Source of the DNA: Actinomadura sp. J1-007
GTDB lineage: Bacteria > Actinomycetota > Actinomycetes > Streptosporangiales > Streptosporangiaceae
DNA: 64,000 bases
NCBI RefSeq assembly: GCF_009793335.1
Contig: NZ_WING01000001.1
Location: 62,001 to 126,000, forward strand
Direction: 5' to 3'
In this document: in pieces, positions 37,588 through 47,156 of the stretch
How positions within the stretch are numbered: the stretch's first letter is position 1
Layout of the letters: each line of letters opens with the position of its first letter
Program-made: the position numbers and the translations under genes
The notes under the pieces: generated by a model
Told to the model about the DNA's origin: nothing
The model's database searches: none
What the model saw: the letters and a program-made list of their open reading frames with translations, nothing else

Positions 37588-38076
37588 ATGACGTTCGTGC
37601 AGAGGGCCCTCAAGCCGACCTTCCAGCGCGTGTCCGGCGCGGCCTGGTTCTCCAAGGTCGGGCCGAAGGTCGTCCCGCCGCTGGACCGCGCCCTGCACAA
37701 GCTGACGGGCGGCCGGTTCCTCGTCGGGCAGGCGCTCGTCCCGAGCCTGGTGCTGACGACGACGGGCGCGGTCAGCGGGCAGCCCCGGCAGGCGCCGCTC
37801 GCCTGCCTGCCCGAGCCGGACGGCACGTGGGTCGTGGTCGGCTCCAACTTCGGCCGCGAGAAGCACCCCGCCTGGACCGGGAACCTGCTCAAGAACCCCG
37901 GCGCGGAGGTCAGCTTCCGCGGCCGTACGACGCGGGTCACCGCGCGCCTGCTCGACGAGGACGAGCGCGCCGAGGTGTGGCCGCGGCTGCTCAAGGTGTG
38001 GCCCGTCTACGACCGCTACGAGGAACGGGTCGACCGGCGGCTCCGCGTCTTCCGCCTCACGCCCGTGGACCGCTAG
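37588..38076 (+). CDS. Deazaflavin (F420)-dependent nitroreductase-family protein
   Basis: 162 residues, Ddn/DUF385 fold. Family marks are RFLVGQALVPSLVLTTTGAVSGQPRQAPL, WVVVGSNFGREKHPAWTGNLLKNPGAEV and a C-terminal YDRYEERVDRRLRVFRLTP. AAGGAG at 37576-37581 gives ATG 37588 a good ribosome-binding site, so it is a separate gene even though the upstream frame is open into it. It would use F420H2 or a flavin to reduce an unknown substrate. It overlaps the convergent VanZ gene by 20 bp. Confidence 0.88.
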   Translation: MTFVQRALKPTFQRVSGAAWFSKVGPKVVPPLDRALHKLTGGRFLVGQALVPSLVLTTTGAVSGQPRQAPLACLPEPDGTWVVVGSNFGREKHPAWTGNLLKNPGAEVSFRGRTTRVTARLLDEDERAEVWPRLLKVWPVYDRYEERVDRRLRVFRLTPVDR

Positions 38077-38581
38077 GGCGTCCGCGCAGGGCGAGCGACA
38101 CGCGCCTGCCGACGAGCAGGTAGGCCAGGACGACGCCCGCCGCGTTCAGGATGACGTCGTCCACGTCGAACGCGCGCCCGATGACGAACGCGCCCTGCAC
38201 GCCCTCGATCGCCAGCGAGCAGAGCGCGCCGACCAGCAGCAGCCGCAGCGGGCCGCGCAGCGCGACCGACACCACCGGCAGCAGGACGCCGAGCGGCGCG
38301 AGGAGCACGAGGTTCCCGCCGAGCTGCCTCAGCGCGGCCCCGATCGGCTCGTCCAGGTAGAAGCGCAGCGACCGGCCCGGGTCGGTGTTGCCGCCCGCCT
38401 GCCCGTTGTCGCGCACGGGCGTCAGCGTCAGCCGAAAGGCGTAGTACCAGAACACGCCGAGCGCGACGAGCGCCACCACCACCGCCGCCGCGCGCAGCAG
38501 CACCATGTACCAGGGCGCCCGCTCGCCGTCCGCCGCCGGCTGCCACAGCGCCGTCACGTACCGCCGTCCCGCCGTCGTCAC
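38057..38581 (-). CDS. VanZ-family membrane protein
   Basis: 174 residues, four to five predicted membrane helices. The VanZ-like core is GNLVLLAPLGVLLPVV, LLLVGALCSLAIEGVQ and DVDDVILNAAGVVLAYL. GTG 38581 is chosen for the AGAGG seven bases upstream. VanZ proteins are linked to low-level teicoplanin resistance in enterococci, but most actinomycete homologues have no known role. Confidence 0.85.
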   Translation of the reverse strand: MTTAGRRYVTALWQPAADGERAPWYMVLLRAAAVVVALVALGVFWYYAFRLTLTPVRDNGQAGGNTDPGRSLRFYLDEPIGAALRQLGGNLVLLAPLGVLLPVVSVALRGPLRLLLVGALCSLAIEGVQGAFVIGRAFDVDDVILNAAGVVLAYLLVGRRVSLALRGRPSGPRA

Positions 38582-38678
38582 CTTTTCACCTCTCCCGTCT
38601 CCCCGGAGCGGCACATGCCCGGTGCGCCGCCGACTATGCGCCCGGACGCCAACTCTCTTTAACTCTGTTTATCCGGCG

Positions 38679-38708
38679 TTGACACCCGCGAATGGCGCTA
38701 CGCATAGT
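38679..38708 (+). promoter_or_regulatory. Sigma-70-like promoter of the carboxypeptidase
   Basis: TTGACA (38679-38684), 18-bp spacer, CATAGT (38703-38708), 38 bp before the GTG start. The flanking stretch is locally A+T rich for this genome. Confidence 0.5.
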
Positions 38709-38746
38709 GATCTTGACCCCCGTCCCTTTCACGCAGGGAATTCGCC

Positions 38747-40363
38747 GTGCCCTTCAGAAAGACCGCAGCGCTCGCCTGCGCCGCCCTGTCCGCCCTCGGC
38801 CTGGCCGCGGCGCCCGCCCGCGCCGAAACCGGGAAGATCTCCATCGTCCGGGTGGACGTCCCCGACAAGACCGCGGCGCGGAAACTCGCCGCGTCCGACC
38901 TCGACATCATGACGATCCGTCCCGGCAAGGCGCAGGTCCTGCTGTACGGCCCGGACGACGCGTCGAAGCTCCGCCGCGCCGGACTGCGCGCCACCACGCT
39001 CGTCACCGACGTGGCGGCGAAGAACCGCGAGGCGCGCGCCGCCGAGGAGGCCGCCGCCCGCCGCGGCGAGCGCTCCGACCTGCCCACCGGCCGCGTCACC
39101 TACCGGACGCTCCGCGAGACCAACGACGAACTCAAGGAACTCGCCCGCCGTTATCCGACCCGCGTCAAACGGTTCAGGCTGCCGCACAAATCGCTGCTCG
39201 GCCAGGACGTCTACGGCCTGGAAATCAGCAACCGCGTCGCCGTGTCGGACCGAAAGCCGGCGTTCCTGCTGACCGGGCTGCACCATTCCCGGGAATGGCC
39301 GACGGTGGACCTGACGATGGAGTTCGCCTGGGACGTCCTGAAGAACCGCAATCCGCTGCTCGACCGCGCGAAGCTCATCGTCGTCCCCATCGTCAACCCG
39401 GACGGCTACGACATGTCGCGCAGCCTCGTCCAGGAGCAGAAGCGGCGCAACTGCCGCGTCGTGGACGGCCGGATCCCCACCCGCGCCGAGTGCGCCGCCA
39501 ACCCCGACAAGGGCGTCGACCTCAACCGCAACTACGGCGCGTTCTGGGGCGGTCCCGGCGCCGGAACGGGCGTCACCGACAGCAACTACCGCGGCGCCGC
39601 CCCGTTCTCCGAGCCCGAGATCCAGAACATGCGCGACCTGATCACCACGCACCAGATCACGGTCGCGATCAGCAACCACACGCCCGACGCGAAGGTGCTG
39701 CGCGTCCCGTCCGCGCCGAACGAGCCGAAGCCCGCCGAGGAGGCGGCGTACGACGCCCTCGGCCGCCGCCTCGCCGGGCACACCGGCTGGGAGACCGGCC
39801 CCTGGCCCGACGTCTACTACGACGCGAGCGGCACGACGGAGGAGATGGCGTTCTACGCCACCGGCGCGTTCGCGTTCACGTTCGAGAACACCCCCGGCCA
39901 CGACGGGAGCTACAGCTTCCACCCCGAGTACAAGTACGTGATCGATCAGTACCTCGGCCGCGGCATGTACGCCCGGTCCAACGTCCGCCGCGCGTTCCTG
40001 GAGGCGTTCGAGGCCGCCGCCGACCGCGGCCTGCACTCGGTCATCAAGGGCCGCGCCCCCATGGGCCGCACGCTCACCCTCACCAAGGACATCGACCTGC
40101 ACACCTCGGCCGTCCGCAACCCGGACGGCACGACGGGCGCCGCCCGGCACGTGCCGACGGCCCTCACGTCCACGATGAGCACCCGGCTCGGCGGCTCGTT
40201 CACCTGGGACGTCAACCCCTCGCCCCGGCAGGACCAGTACGCGACCCGGCTGCTGCCCGAGTCGTACACCCTGACCTGCTCGCTCTGGGGCAAGCCCCGC
40301 AAGCGCGTGCGGGTCTCGGTGGCCCGGGGCGGCACCGCCACCGTCGATCTCAGGGGCTGCTGA
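38747..40363 (+). CDS. Secreted M14 zinc carboxypeptidase
   Basis: 538 residues. An export signal peptide (1-26, ending AAAPARA) and a propeptide-like region precede the M14 domain. Zinc ligands are His180 and Glu183 (HHSREW) and a later His in ISNHTP. PIVNPDGYDMSR, NRNYGAFWG and the catalytic Glu in FTFENTPGHDGS are typical. A C-terminal ~110-residue beta-type extension (TLTLTKDIDLHTSAV...GTATVDLRGC) follows. GTG 38747 has AGGGA seven bases upstream. It would cleave C-terminal residues from extracellular peptides. Confidence 0.92.
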   Translation: MPFRKTAALACAALSALGLAAAPARAETGKISIVRVDVPDKTAARKLAASDLDIMTIRPGKAQVLLYGPDDASKLRRAGLRATTLVTDVAAKNREARAAEEAAARRGERSDLPTGRVTYRTLRETNDELKELARRYPTRVKRFRLPHKSLLGQDVYGLEISNRVAVSDRKPAFLLTGLHHSREWPTVDLTMEFAWDVLKNRNPLLDRAKLIVVPIVNPDGYDMSRSLVQEQKRRNCRVVDGRIPTRAECAANPDKGVDLNRNYGAFWGGPGAGTGVTDSNYRGAAPFSEPEIQNMRDLITTHQITVAISNHTPDAKVLRVPSAPNEPKPAEEAAYDALGRRLAGHTGWETGPWPDVYYDASGTTEEMAFYATGAFAFTFENTPGHDGSYSFHPEYKYVIDQYLGRGMYARSNVRRAFLEAFEAAADRGLHSVIKGRAPMGRTLTLTKDIDLHTSAVRNPDGTTGAARHVPTALTSTMSTRLGGSFTWDVNPSPRQDQYATRLLPESYTLTCSLWGKPRKRVRVSVARGGTATVDLRGC

Positions 40364-40398
40364 GCCCGGACGGGGCGCGCGACCGCCCGTTCCCGCGG

Positions 40399-40428
40399 GA
40401 GGCACGGTCCCACCGGCGACCGTGCCTC
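40399..40428. terminator. Bidirectional terminator between carboxypeptidase and pyruvate kinase
   Basis: GAGGCACGGTC (40399-40409) and GACCGTGCCTC (40418-40428) form a perfect 11-bp stem with an eight-base loop. Flanking CGG/CCG extends it with one bulge. It lies between convergent stops at 40363 and 40457. Confidence 0.75.
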
Positions 40429-40456
40429 TCCCGGCGGGGCCTCGCCCGGAAGGCGG

Positions 40457-41895
40457 TCAGCGGGGGTCCACGTTGATGGCGTCGCCGATGCGGTGCACGC
40501 GCAGGGCGTTGGTGGAGCCGGGGTGCCGGGGGGCGAGCCGGCGACGACCACGACGCGGTCGCCCTTCTGGCAGCGGCCGAGTTCGAGGAGGCCCTGCTCG
40601 ACCTGGCGCACCATGTCGTCGGTGTGGTCGACCTGCGGCACGATGAACGTCTCGACGCCCCAGACGTGCGCGAGCCTGCCCCGGGTGGCGGGCACCGAGG
40701 TGAACGCCAGCAGCGGGATCGGCGAGCGGTAGCGCGACAGGCGGCGGGCCGTCTCGCCCGACATGGTGAACGCGACGAGCGCCTCGGCGCCGACGATCGC
40801 GCCGACCTCGGCGGCGGCGCGGGCGATGGCGCCGCCGACGGTCTCGGGCATCCGGTCGAGGGTGTGGGTGGCGTGCAGCGCGGCGGCCTCGGCGGTCTCG
40901 ACGATGCGGCTCATCGTCTGCACCGACTCGATCGGGTACTGGCCGACGCTGGTCTCGCCGGAGAGCATGACGGCGTCGGCGCCCTCGAAGACGGCGTTGG
41001 CGACGTCGGAGGTCTCGGCGCGGGTGGGCCGGGGCGCGGAGATCATGGATTCGAGCATCTGGGTCGCGACGATGACCGGGCGGGCCTTCTCGCGGCACAG
41101 CTCGATGGCCCGCTTCTGGACGATCGGGACCTGTTCGAGCGGCAGCTCCACGCCGAGGTCGCCGCGGGCGACCATGATGCCGTCGAACGCGGCGACGATC
41201 TCCTGGAGGTTGTCGACCGCCTGCGGCTTCTCGATCTTGCCGATCAGCGGGACGCGGACGCCCTCCTCCTCCATGATCCGGTAGCAGATCTCGGCGTCGG
41301 CGGGGCTGCGCACGAACGACAGCGCGACCATGTCCACGCCGAGCCGCAGCGCCCAGCGCAGGTCGGCCTCGTCCTTGTCGGTGAGGGCGGGGACGCTGAC
41401 GGGGACGCCCGGCAGGTTGAGGCCCTTGTTGTCGGAGACCATGCCGCCGACGGTGACGGTGGTGCGCACGCGCGGGCCGTCGACCTCCGTCACGCGCAGC
41501 GCGACGCGGCCGTCGTCGATCAGGACGGTGTCGCCGGGGCTCACGTCGCCGGGCAGCCCCTTGTAGGTCGTGGAGACCTCCTTGCGGTTGCCCGGGACGT
41601 CCTCGGTGGTGACGGTGAACCCGTCGCCGAGGGTGAGCCGTACGGGCCCGTCGGGGAACCGGCCGATGCGGATCTTGGGTCCCTGGAGGTCGGCGAGGAT
41701 GCCGACCCCGCGCCCGGTGGCCTCGGCGGCCTTCCGGAGGCGGTGGTAGACCTCCTCGTGGCCGGGGTGGTCGCCATGGCTCATGTTGAGGCGGGCGACG
41801 TCGACCCCGGCTTCGACGAGGGCGTGGATCTGCTCGGCGCTGGAGCAGGCGGGACCGATGGTGCTGACAATCTTCGCTCGACGGGTCACCCGCAC
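40457..41895 (-). CDS. pyk: Pyruvate kinase, one frameshift near the C terminus
   Basis: Converts phosphoenolpyruvate and ADP to pyruvate and ATP. About 479 residues after repair. It has the N-terminal RRAKIVSTIGPA, MSHG, the signature IGKIEKPQAVDNLQEI, MVARGDLGVE and the Mg-site DAVMLSGETS. Near the end, GSPPGTPAPP is out of frame. One added base in the run at 40518-40523 gives GSPPGTPGSTNALRVHRIGDAINVDPR and the stop at 40457. An essential glycolytic enzyme broken only here points to a consensus error. GTG 41895 is used; GTG 41889 is possible. Confidence 0.93.
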
Positions 41896-41960
41896 AACGG
41901 TACTTAGTTACCTGCCGGTACGGATATTCGTGCAGCGTACGGTCGCCCAAGGTTCACGAA

Positions 41961-41987
41961 ATGGTCTAGCTCAGAGGTCTAGACCAT
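41961..41987 (-). terminator. CTAG-containing inverted repeat after pfpI
   Basis: ATGGTCTAG (41961-41969) and CTAGACCAT (41979-41987) form a perfect 9-bp stem with a nine-base loop. On the minus strand it is followed by a short T run (TTT), as in an intrinsic terminator for the upstream pfpI gene. It contains two GGTCTAG copies and the palindrome GGTCTAGACC, so an operator for pyk is the alternative. Confidence 0.5.
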
Positions 41988-41995
41988 GCGGAGGG

Positions 41996-42549
41996 TCACC
42001 GCTTGAAGATCTCCACGGCCGCCTGCCCGAACGCCTTGAGGTCGTCCGGCTTGCGGCTGGTGACGAGCACGTTCGGGCCGCCCTCGCAGGTGACCACCTC
42101 CCGGTCGACCCAGGTCGCCCCCGCGTTGCGCAGGTCGGTCTGGAGGCTCGGCCAGGACGTGACCGTACGGCCGCTCACCACGTCCGCCTCGATCAGCGTC
42201 CACGGCGCGTGGCAGATCGCCGCGACGGGCTTGCCCGCGTCGAAGAACGCCTTGGCGAACGCCACCGCCTCCGGCACCGTGCGCAGGTAGTCCGGGTTCG
42301 CGACGCCGCCGGGGAGCACGAGCCCGTCGAACTCCTCGTGCCCCGAGACGTCCACGGTCGTGTCGACCTGGAACGTGTCGGCCTTGTCGAGATGGTTGAA
42401 CGCCTGGGCGCGCCCCGATTGGGTGGAGACGAGCCTCGGCGTCCCCCGGCCTGCTCCACGGCCTTCCAGGGCTCGGTGAGCTCCACCTGCTCGGTGCCCT
42501 CGGGGGCGCACAGGAACGCGATGGTCTTGCCCTGTAGATCGGTCGCCAT
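41996..42549 (-). CDS. PfpI/DJ-1-family protein, one frameshift
   Basis: About 184 residues after repair. ATG 42549 starts MATDLQGKTIAFLCAPEGTEQVELTEPWKAVEQAGG. One G is missing in the CCCCC (plus strand) at 42443-42447; with it the protein continues TPRLVSTQSGRAQAFNHLDKADTF to AAICHAPWTLIEAD (nucleophile Cys of the ICHAPW elbow) and ends at 41996. PfpI-like proteins act as glyoxalases, deglycase-like enzymes or stress chaperones. It is divergent from an AraC regulator that may control it. Confidence 0.87.
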
Positions 42550-42621
42550 GGTGTCTGACCTCCCGTTTCGGTGGTTTCCTCCTTTTGGCGTGCCCGGTTC
42601 GGCGGGTGGTATGCAGAAGGG

Positions 42622-43332
42622 GTGAACCCGACGGGCTACCAGGAGGCCCCCGCGCCGCAGTGGCCGGGCCTGGCGTGCGTGTGGCGCTCGGAGCTGCCGC
42701 TGGACGCGGCGGAGCCCTTCGTCCAGCGCGTCGTTCCCGACGGCTGCGTGGACCTGATCTGGTCCCGCCGCGACGGGAGTGTGCAGGTGGCGGGGCCTGA
42801 CACCCGTCCCGCCCCGGCGCTGATGAGGCCCGGCGACGCGCTGGTGGGCGTACGGTTCGCGCCGGGCACCGCGCCGTCCGCGCTGGGCGTCCCCGCCGAC
42901 GCCGTACGGGACGGGCGGATTCCGCTGCGGGACCTGTGGGGCGACGACGCCGACAGGCTGGGCGAGGCCGTGGCGGCGTCCGGCGCGCCCGCCAAGGCGC
43001 TGGCCGAGGCCGCCGCCCGACGCGCCCGCGCCGGGGAGCCGGTGGACCCCCTGGTCGCGCCGCTGATCGCGGGGCTGGGGCGGGCTCCGGTCCGTACGGT
43101 CGCCGCCGAGCTCGGCCTCGGCGAGCGCCAGCTCCGCCGCAGGACGATCGCCGCGTTCGGGTACGGCCCGAAGACCGTCCAGCGCGTCCTGCGCTTCCAG
43201 CGGGCCCTGCGCCTCGCCCGTGGCGGGATGCCGTTGGCCGACGTCGCCCACGCCGCCGGGTACGCCGACCAGCCGCACCTGTCCCACGACGTCCGCGCCC
43301 TGGCCGACACCTCCATCAGAACGCTTCTCTGA
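42622..43332 (+). CDS. AraC-family regulator
   Basis: 236 residues. The N-terminal half resembles the DUF6597 sensor domain (VVPDGCVDLIWSR, PGDALVGVRFAPG). The C-terminal half has two HTH motifs (TVAAELGLGERQLRRRT and PLADVAHAAGYADQPHLSHD). GTG 42622 follows TATGCA at 42610-42615 by six bases, so a leaderless transcript is likely. The AAGGGG before it is too close to serve as ribosome-binding site. It is divergent from pfpI (72-bp gap). Confidence 0.85.
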   Translation: MNPTGYQEAPAPQWPGLACVWRSELPLDAAEPFVQRVVPDGCVDLIWSRRDGSVQVAGPDTRPAPALMRPGDALVGVRFAPGTAPSALGVPADAVRDGRIPLRDLWGDDADRLGEAVAASGAPAKALAEAAARRARAGEPVDPLVAPLIAGLGRAPVRTVAAELGLGERQLRRRTIAAFGYGPKTVQRVLRFQRALRLARGGMPLADVAHAAGYADQPHLSHDVRALADTSIRTLL

Positions 43333-43347
43333 GCCCGCCGGACCCGG

Positions 43348-43770
43348 TCACGCGCCGGTGGCGTCGGCCGACCCGGAGCGTACGGACCCGCGGCGGACGA
43401 GGGCGATCAGCGACGGGCCGCCCCGCAGGCACCACAGGGCGATGACGGGGTCGCAGATGGCGCAGCCGAGGGACGAGTCGTGGTAGAAGGGCATGATCGG
43501 GTTGCCCTTGACGTGGTGGAACACGTCCCAGGCGGTGTGCATCAGCCAGGCGATCCCGATGAACGTCCACGACTCCAGCCCGCGGTACGCGACGTACGTG
43601 GCGACGGCGGCGTAGAGGAACTCCCAGCCCCCGAAGCCGCCCCCGCTCAGATAGGCGGCGCCCGCGCCGGCCACCATGAGCGCGTTGAGGCGGCGCCGGT
43701 GCGGCTCGCGGACCAGCGACATCAGCAGCGCGTACAGGAGGCCGACCAGGACCGCGGTGAAGTAGATCAT
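43348..43770 (-). CDS. DUF6010-family membrane protein
   Basis: 140 residues with about four membrane segments. The conserved family pattern is ALLMSLVREPHRRRLNALMVAGAGAAYLSGG, HTAWDVFHHVKGNPIMPF and SLGCAICDPVIALWC. Function unknown. It is convergent with the AraC gene (15-bp gap). ATG 43770 starts MIYFTAVLVGLLYALL. Confidence 0.85.
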   Translation of the reverse strand: MIYFTAVLVGLLYALLMSLVREPHRRRLNALMVAGAGAAYLSGGGFGGWEFLYAAVATYVAYRGLESWTFIGIAWLMHTAWDVFHHVKGNPIMPFYHDSSLGCAICDPVIALWCLRGGPSLIALVRRGSVRSGSADATGA

Positions 43771-43919
43771 GAGTGGGTCGCTCTTTCCGGATGGCGGTTG
43801 TCGCGACCGACGCTATTGGGCGGCCGTCCCGGCTCCCAGTGGCATTATCGACAGTCTCCAACGGATTCCCGCCACGGCCCGCGCAAGGCCCCTGAGCTGC
43901 CCGAATCCGGACCGTGCCC

Positions 43920-44798
43920 CTAGGGCTTGAGCCTTCCGTACGCGCGGAGGGCCCTGAGCCGTTCGACCGTGACGTGGCCGCGCCATTCGGGCCCGGTGGC
44001 CGGGGTCCAGATGAGGAACGGGACCGTCCAGCCGCCGTCGTCCGGACGGGAGGCCACGAGGGCGTCGAGGTGCGCGTCGATCACCTCGTCGGTGAACAGG
44101 CGGCGGCCGAACCCGCCGGGCGCGGGCGCGAAGTCGAGCGGGAAGTGCTGCGCGCCGGGCGCGGCGGGGTCGAGGGCGACGGGCGCGGCGAGCGCGCCGC
44201 GGTGCCGGGCGAACGCGGCCTCGGCGCGGTCGCGGTCGGGGACGTGGTCGAGGAACGTCAGGATCGCCAGCGCGTCGTACGGGCCGGGGTCGGCTCCGGC
44301 GGCCTCCAGGTGGCGCCAGCAGAAGCCGGTGGCGGGGCCGAGCCACGGGTGGTCCGCGCCCGCGCGGTGGAGGAGGCCGGCGAGCGTCGCGGTCGGATTG
44401 ATGCCGCCGGGCGGGTCGTCGGGCGTCCGCCACCAGGGCGCGTGCGGGGCCTCCCGCACGGACGGCAGGACGAACGGCACTCCCCCGTCGCCTGTCGTGA
44501 TCGTGGAGAGGTAGTCGCAGACGCGGCCCACGGCGGGGTCGTCGTCCGCGCCCGCCTCGTGCAGGAACTCCAGCGCGTGCTGGGCGGGGACGGGCTGGCT
44601 GTGCTCGCCGCGCAGGTCGGGTTCGAGGCCGTGGCCGTAGCCGCCGTCGGGGTTCTCGTAGGGCCGCAGGGCCGCGAGGACGGGCGCGGCGGACCCGCCG
44701 CGGAAGTGCAGGGCGAACCGGTGGCGGTCGATGAGCCGCGCGTTGAGCCGGACGAACCGTTCGGCGAGTGCCAGGTCCTCGGCGTTCAGAACGTTCAT
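43920..44798 (-). CDS. Prenyltransferase/squalene-cyclase-like alpha-toroid protein
   Basis: 292 residues of helical repeats resembling the alpha/alpha toroid of prenyltransferases and terpene cyclases (ALRPYENPDGGYGHGLEPDLR, FVLPSVREAPHAPWW, DDGGWTVPFLIW). No DxDD or DDxxD catalytic motif is seen. This type is usually annotated hypothetical. Start ATG 44798. It stands alone between a membrane protein gene and a divergent decarboxylase. Confidence 0.75.
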   Translation of the reverse strand: MNVLNAEDLALAERFVRLNARLIDRHRFALHFRGGSAAPVLAALRPYENPDGGYGHGLEPDLRGEHSQPVPAQHALEFLHEAGADDDPAVGRVCDYLSTITTGDGGVPFVLPSVREAPHAPWWRTPDDPPGGINPTATLAGLLHRAGADHPWLGPATGFCWRHLEAAGADPGPYDALAILTFLDHVPDRDRAEAAFARHRGALAAPVALDPAAPGAQHFPLDFAPAPGGFGRRLFTDEVIDAHLDALVASRPDDGGWTVPFLIWTPATGPEWRGHVTVERLRALRAYGRLKP

Positions 44799-45136
44799 GC
44801 GGCCACGCTAGGAGCCGGCCTCGCGCGGGTCTTGTCGGGAACGGACACGGCACCGTCGTCGCGGGCGGGCCCGGTCACCCCAGCGGTGGGTGACCGGGGC
44901 CCTCGGTCCCGCGTACCACGTGCGTGACTCTGGCGCGAAAAGTAGCCGAATGCTCGGTGCGGCACAAGGGACGCCGCGTATTACGGCACCCGGTGACAAG
45001 GTGCGGCCACGATCGGCCCAGATTCCGCCGACGGGAGGGACCCGGCCGCGCGGGGCGGGGTCCGGCGCGCGGGGGCGAGGTCTCGCGGGCGGGGCGAGGT
45101 CTGGCGGTCGGGCGGCGCCGCTGCTTCACTGACCGC
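44799..45136. other. Divergent intergenic region
   Basis: 338 bp between the toroid protein and the PLP decarboxylase genes. No gene is seen. A locally less G+C-rich stretch (44930-45000) containing GCGTATTACGG and GAAAAGTAGCC may hold the promoters, but no clear -35/-10 pair can be assigned. Confidence 0.5.
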
Positions 45137-46564
45137 ATGGGTGATCCTTTGGACGAACGGGACATCGCGGCGGACGCGCTCGGGCTGGTGGCGCGGGCCG
45201 CGGGCCCCTACCTGGACGGGCTCGCGGACCGGCCCGTGCACGACCGGGCGCGCGACGCGCTGATCGACGAGCTGGACGGCCCGCTGCCCGAGGAGGGGCA
45301 CGGCTCGGTGGAGAGCGTGGAACGGCTGCTGCGGGTCGGCACGGCGGCCGCCACGCACTCGTCCGGCCCGCGGTTCTTCCACTTCGTGGTCGGCGGCTCG
45401 ACCCCGGCGGCGATGGCGGGCGACTGGACGGCGTCCCTGCTGGACCAGGCGGCGGGACTGTGGCTGACCTCGCCGCTCGCGGCGCGCGTGGAGACGGTCG
45501 TGCTGCGGTGGCTGCGGGAGCTGTTCGGGCTGCCCGCGTCGTACGGCGGGGTGCTGACGCCGAGCGCGACGTTCGCCAACGTCACGGGGCTCGCGGCGGC
45601 GCGGTGCTGGTGGGCGGGACGGCACGGCGTGGACGTGACGTCGCAGGGCCTGGCGGGGCTGCCGGCGATGCCGGTGCTCAGCAGCGGGCTGGTGCACGTG
45701 AGCACGCGCAAGGCCCTCCAGATCCTCGGCTGCGGCCGGGACACCCTGCGCACGTTCGCCCGGGACGACGCGGGCCGGGTGGACCTGCCCGCGATGGAGG
45801 CGGCGCTCGCCGCGCTGGACGGCGCCCCCGCGGTGATCGTCGCGAACCTCGGGGACGTCAACACCGGCGACTCCGACCCGATCGCGGACCTCGCCGACCT
45901 CGCCGGGCGGTACGGCGCGTGGCTGCACGTGGACGGCGCGTTCGGGATGTTCGCCGCGCTGTCGCCGCGCACCGCGCACCTGGCGCGCGGGGTCGAGCGC
46001 GCCGACTCGGTCACCGCGGACGGCCACAAGTGGCTGAACGTGCCGTACGAGAGCGGCTTCTCGTTCGTGCGGGACCCCGCGCTGCTCGGCGCGGCGTTCG
46101 GCGGGTGGGGCGCGGCGTACCTGCCGGACCCCGACGACGAGCGGGTCAACTACAACATGCTGGGCCCCGAGTCGTCGCGGCGGGCGCGGGCGCTGCCGAT
46201 CTGGGCGACGCTGCGCGCGTACGGGAGGGACGGCCACCGCCGCATGGTGGAACGCCACCTGGACGTGGCGCGGCATCTCGGCGGGCTCGTGGAGGAGGCC
46301 CCCGACCTGGAGCTGCTCGCGCCCGTACAGCTCTGCGTCGTGTGCTTCCGCTACCGTCCGCCGGACGTCCCCGAGGAGGACCTGGACGGGCTGAACGCCC
46401 GCCTCGGCGAGGCCCTCCTCGCGGACGGCCGCGTGTACGCCGGGACGACCACCTACCGCGGCATGACGGTGTTCCGTCCCGCGCCGCTCAACTGGCGCAC
46501 GACGCCCGCCGACGTGGAGCTGCTGCTGGACGTCCTGCGCGAGCTGGCCCCCAAGGTGAGGTGA
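45137..46564 (+). CDS. PLP-dependent group II amino-acid decarboxylase-family protein
   Basis: 475 residues, fold type I, related to tyrosine/aromatic/aspartate decarboxylases and tryptophan-2-carboxylate-type enzymes. The PLP-binding Lys298 lies in TADGHKWLN. LHVDGAFGMF carries the Asp that contacts the pyridine nitrogen, and PSATFANVTGLAAARCW binds phosphate. N-terminal FHFVVGGSTPAAMAGDW is typical. ATG 45137 gives the expected length; a longer open frame upstream is composition only. Substrate not determined. Its TGA is directly followed by the stop of the convergent VOC gene. Confidence 0.88.
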   Translation: MGDPLDERDIAADALGLVARAAGPYLDGLADRPVHDRARDALIDELDGPLPEEGHGSVESVERLLRVGTAAATHSSGPRFFHFVVGGSTPAAMAGDWTASLLDQAAGLWLTSPLAARVETVVLRWLRELFGLPASYGGVLTPSATFANVTGLAAARCWWAGRHGVDVTSQGLAGLPAMPVLSSGLVHVSTRKALQILGCGRDTLRTFARDDAGRVDLPAMEAALAALDGAPAVIVANLGDVNTGDSDPIADLADLAGRYGAWLHVDGAFGMFAALSPRTAHLARGVERADSVTADGHKWLNVPYESGFSFVRDPALLGAAFGGWGAAYLPDPDDERVNYNMLGPESSRRARALPIWATLRAYGRDGHRRMVERHLDVARHLGGLVEEAPDLELLAPVQLCVVCFRYRPPDVPEEDLDGLNARLGEALLADGRVYAGTTTYRGMTVFRPAPLNWRTTPADVELLLDVLRELAPKVR

Positions 46565-47023
46565 TCAGCCGGCGTCCTTCGGCGGGCACCAGTCCGCGGA
46601 CTCGTCGAGGCTGTCGAACGGCTCGGTGAGGCTGTACCAGTTCCCCGAGTCGTCGCGGAAGATCGCCTCGATGCCGTACGGGCGCCGCTCGGGCTTCTGG
46701 ATGAACGTGACGCCCCGGGCCGACAGCGTCTCGTACTCCGCCCGGCAGTCGTCGGTGTTGAACGCGCCCGCGCCGAGGACGCCCTTGGCGATCAGCCCGC
46801 GCAGGTGCCCGGCCGACTCGGGGTCCAGCGAGGGCGGCCCCGGGACCATCAGCGCGAGCTGGAGGCTCGGCTGGTCCTTGGCGCCGACGGCGACCCAGCG
46901 CATGCCGCCGTCGCCGAGGGTCATGTCGGCGCGTTCCTCCAGGCCGAGCTTGTCGACGAAGAACGCCTTGGCCGAGTCCTGGTCGAGCACCCAGATCGTC
47001 GCGAGGCCGAGTCCGGTGATCAT
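46565..47023 (-). CDS. VOC (glyoxalase/bleomycin-resistance) family protein
   Basis: 152 residues, two beta-alpha-beta-beta-beta modules (ITGLGLATIWVLDQDSAKAFFVDKLGLEE; AFNTDDCRAEYETLSARGVTFIQKP; AIFRDDSGNWYSLTEP). ATG 47023 has GGAGGGA eight bases upstream. AraC-VOC pairs are common in actinomycetes, and the AraC gene lies 133 bp upstream on the same strand. Metal-dependent isomerase, dioxygenase or binding role; not assigned. Confidence 0.9.
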   Translation of the reverse strand: MITGLGLATIWVLDQDSAKAFFVDKLGLEERADMTLGDGGMRWVAVGAKDQPSLQLALMVPGPPSLDPESAGHLRGLIAKGVLGAGAFNTDDCRAEYETLSARGVTFIQKPERRPYGIEAIFRDDSGNWYSLTEPFDSLDESADWCPPKDAG

Positions 47024-47156
47024 GTCGTCGCTCCCTCCGTTCGGTGCGGGGAGGGCCTCCCCGTGGCGATCACGCTAGGGCGGCGCCGCGCGGCCGGGCT
47101 TCTCGAAAGTTGCGGGGCATCGTGGACGGAGGGGCCGGGTGGGCCGGGCGGGCCGT

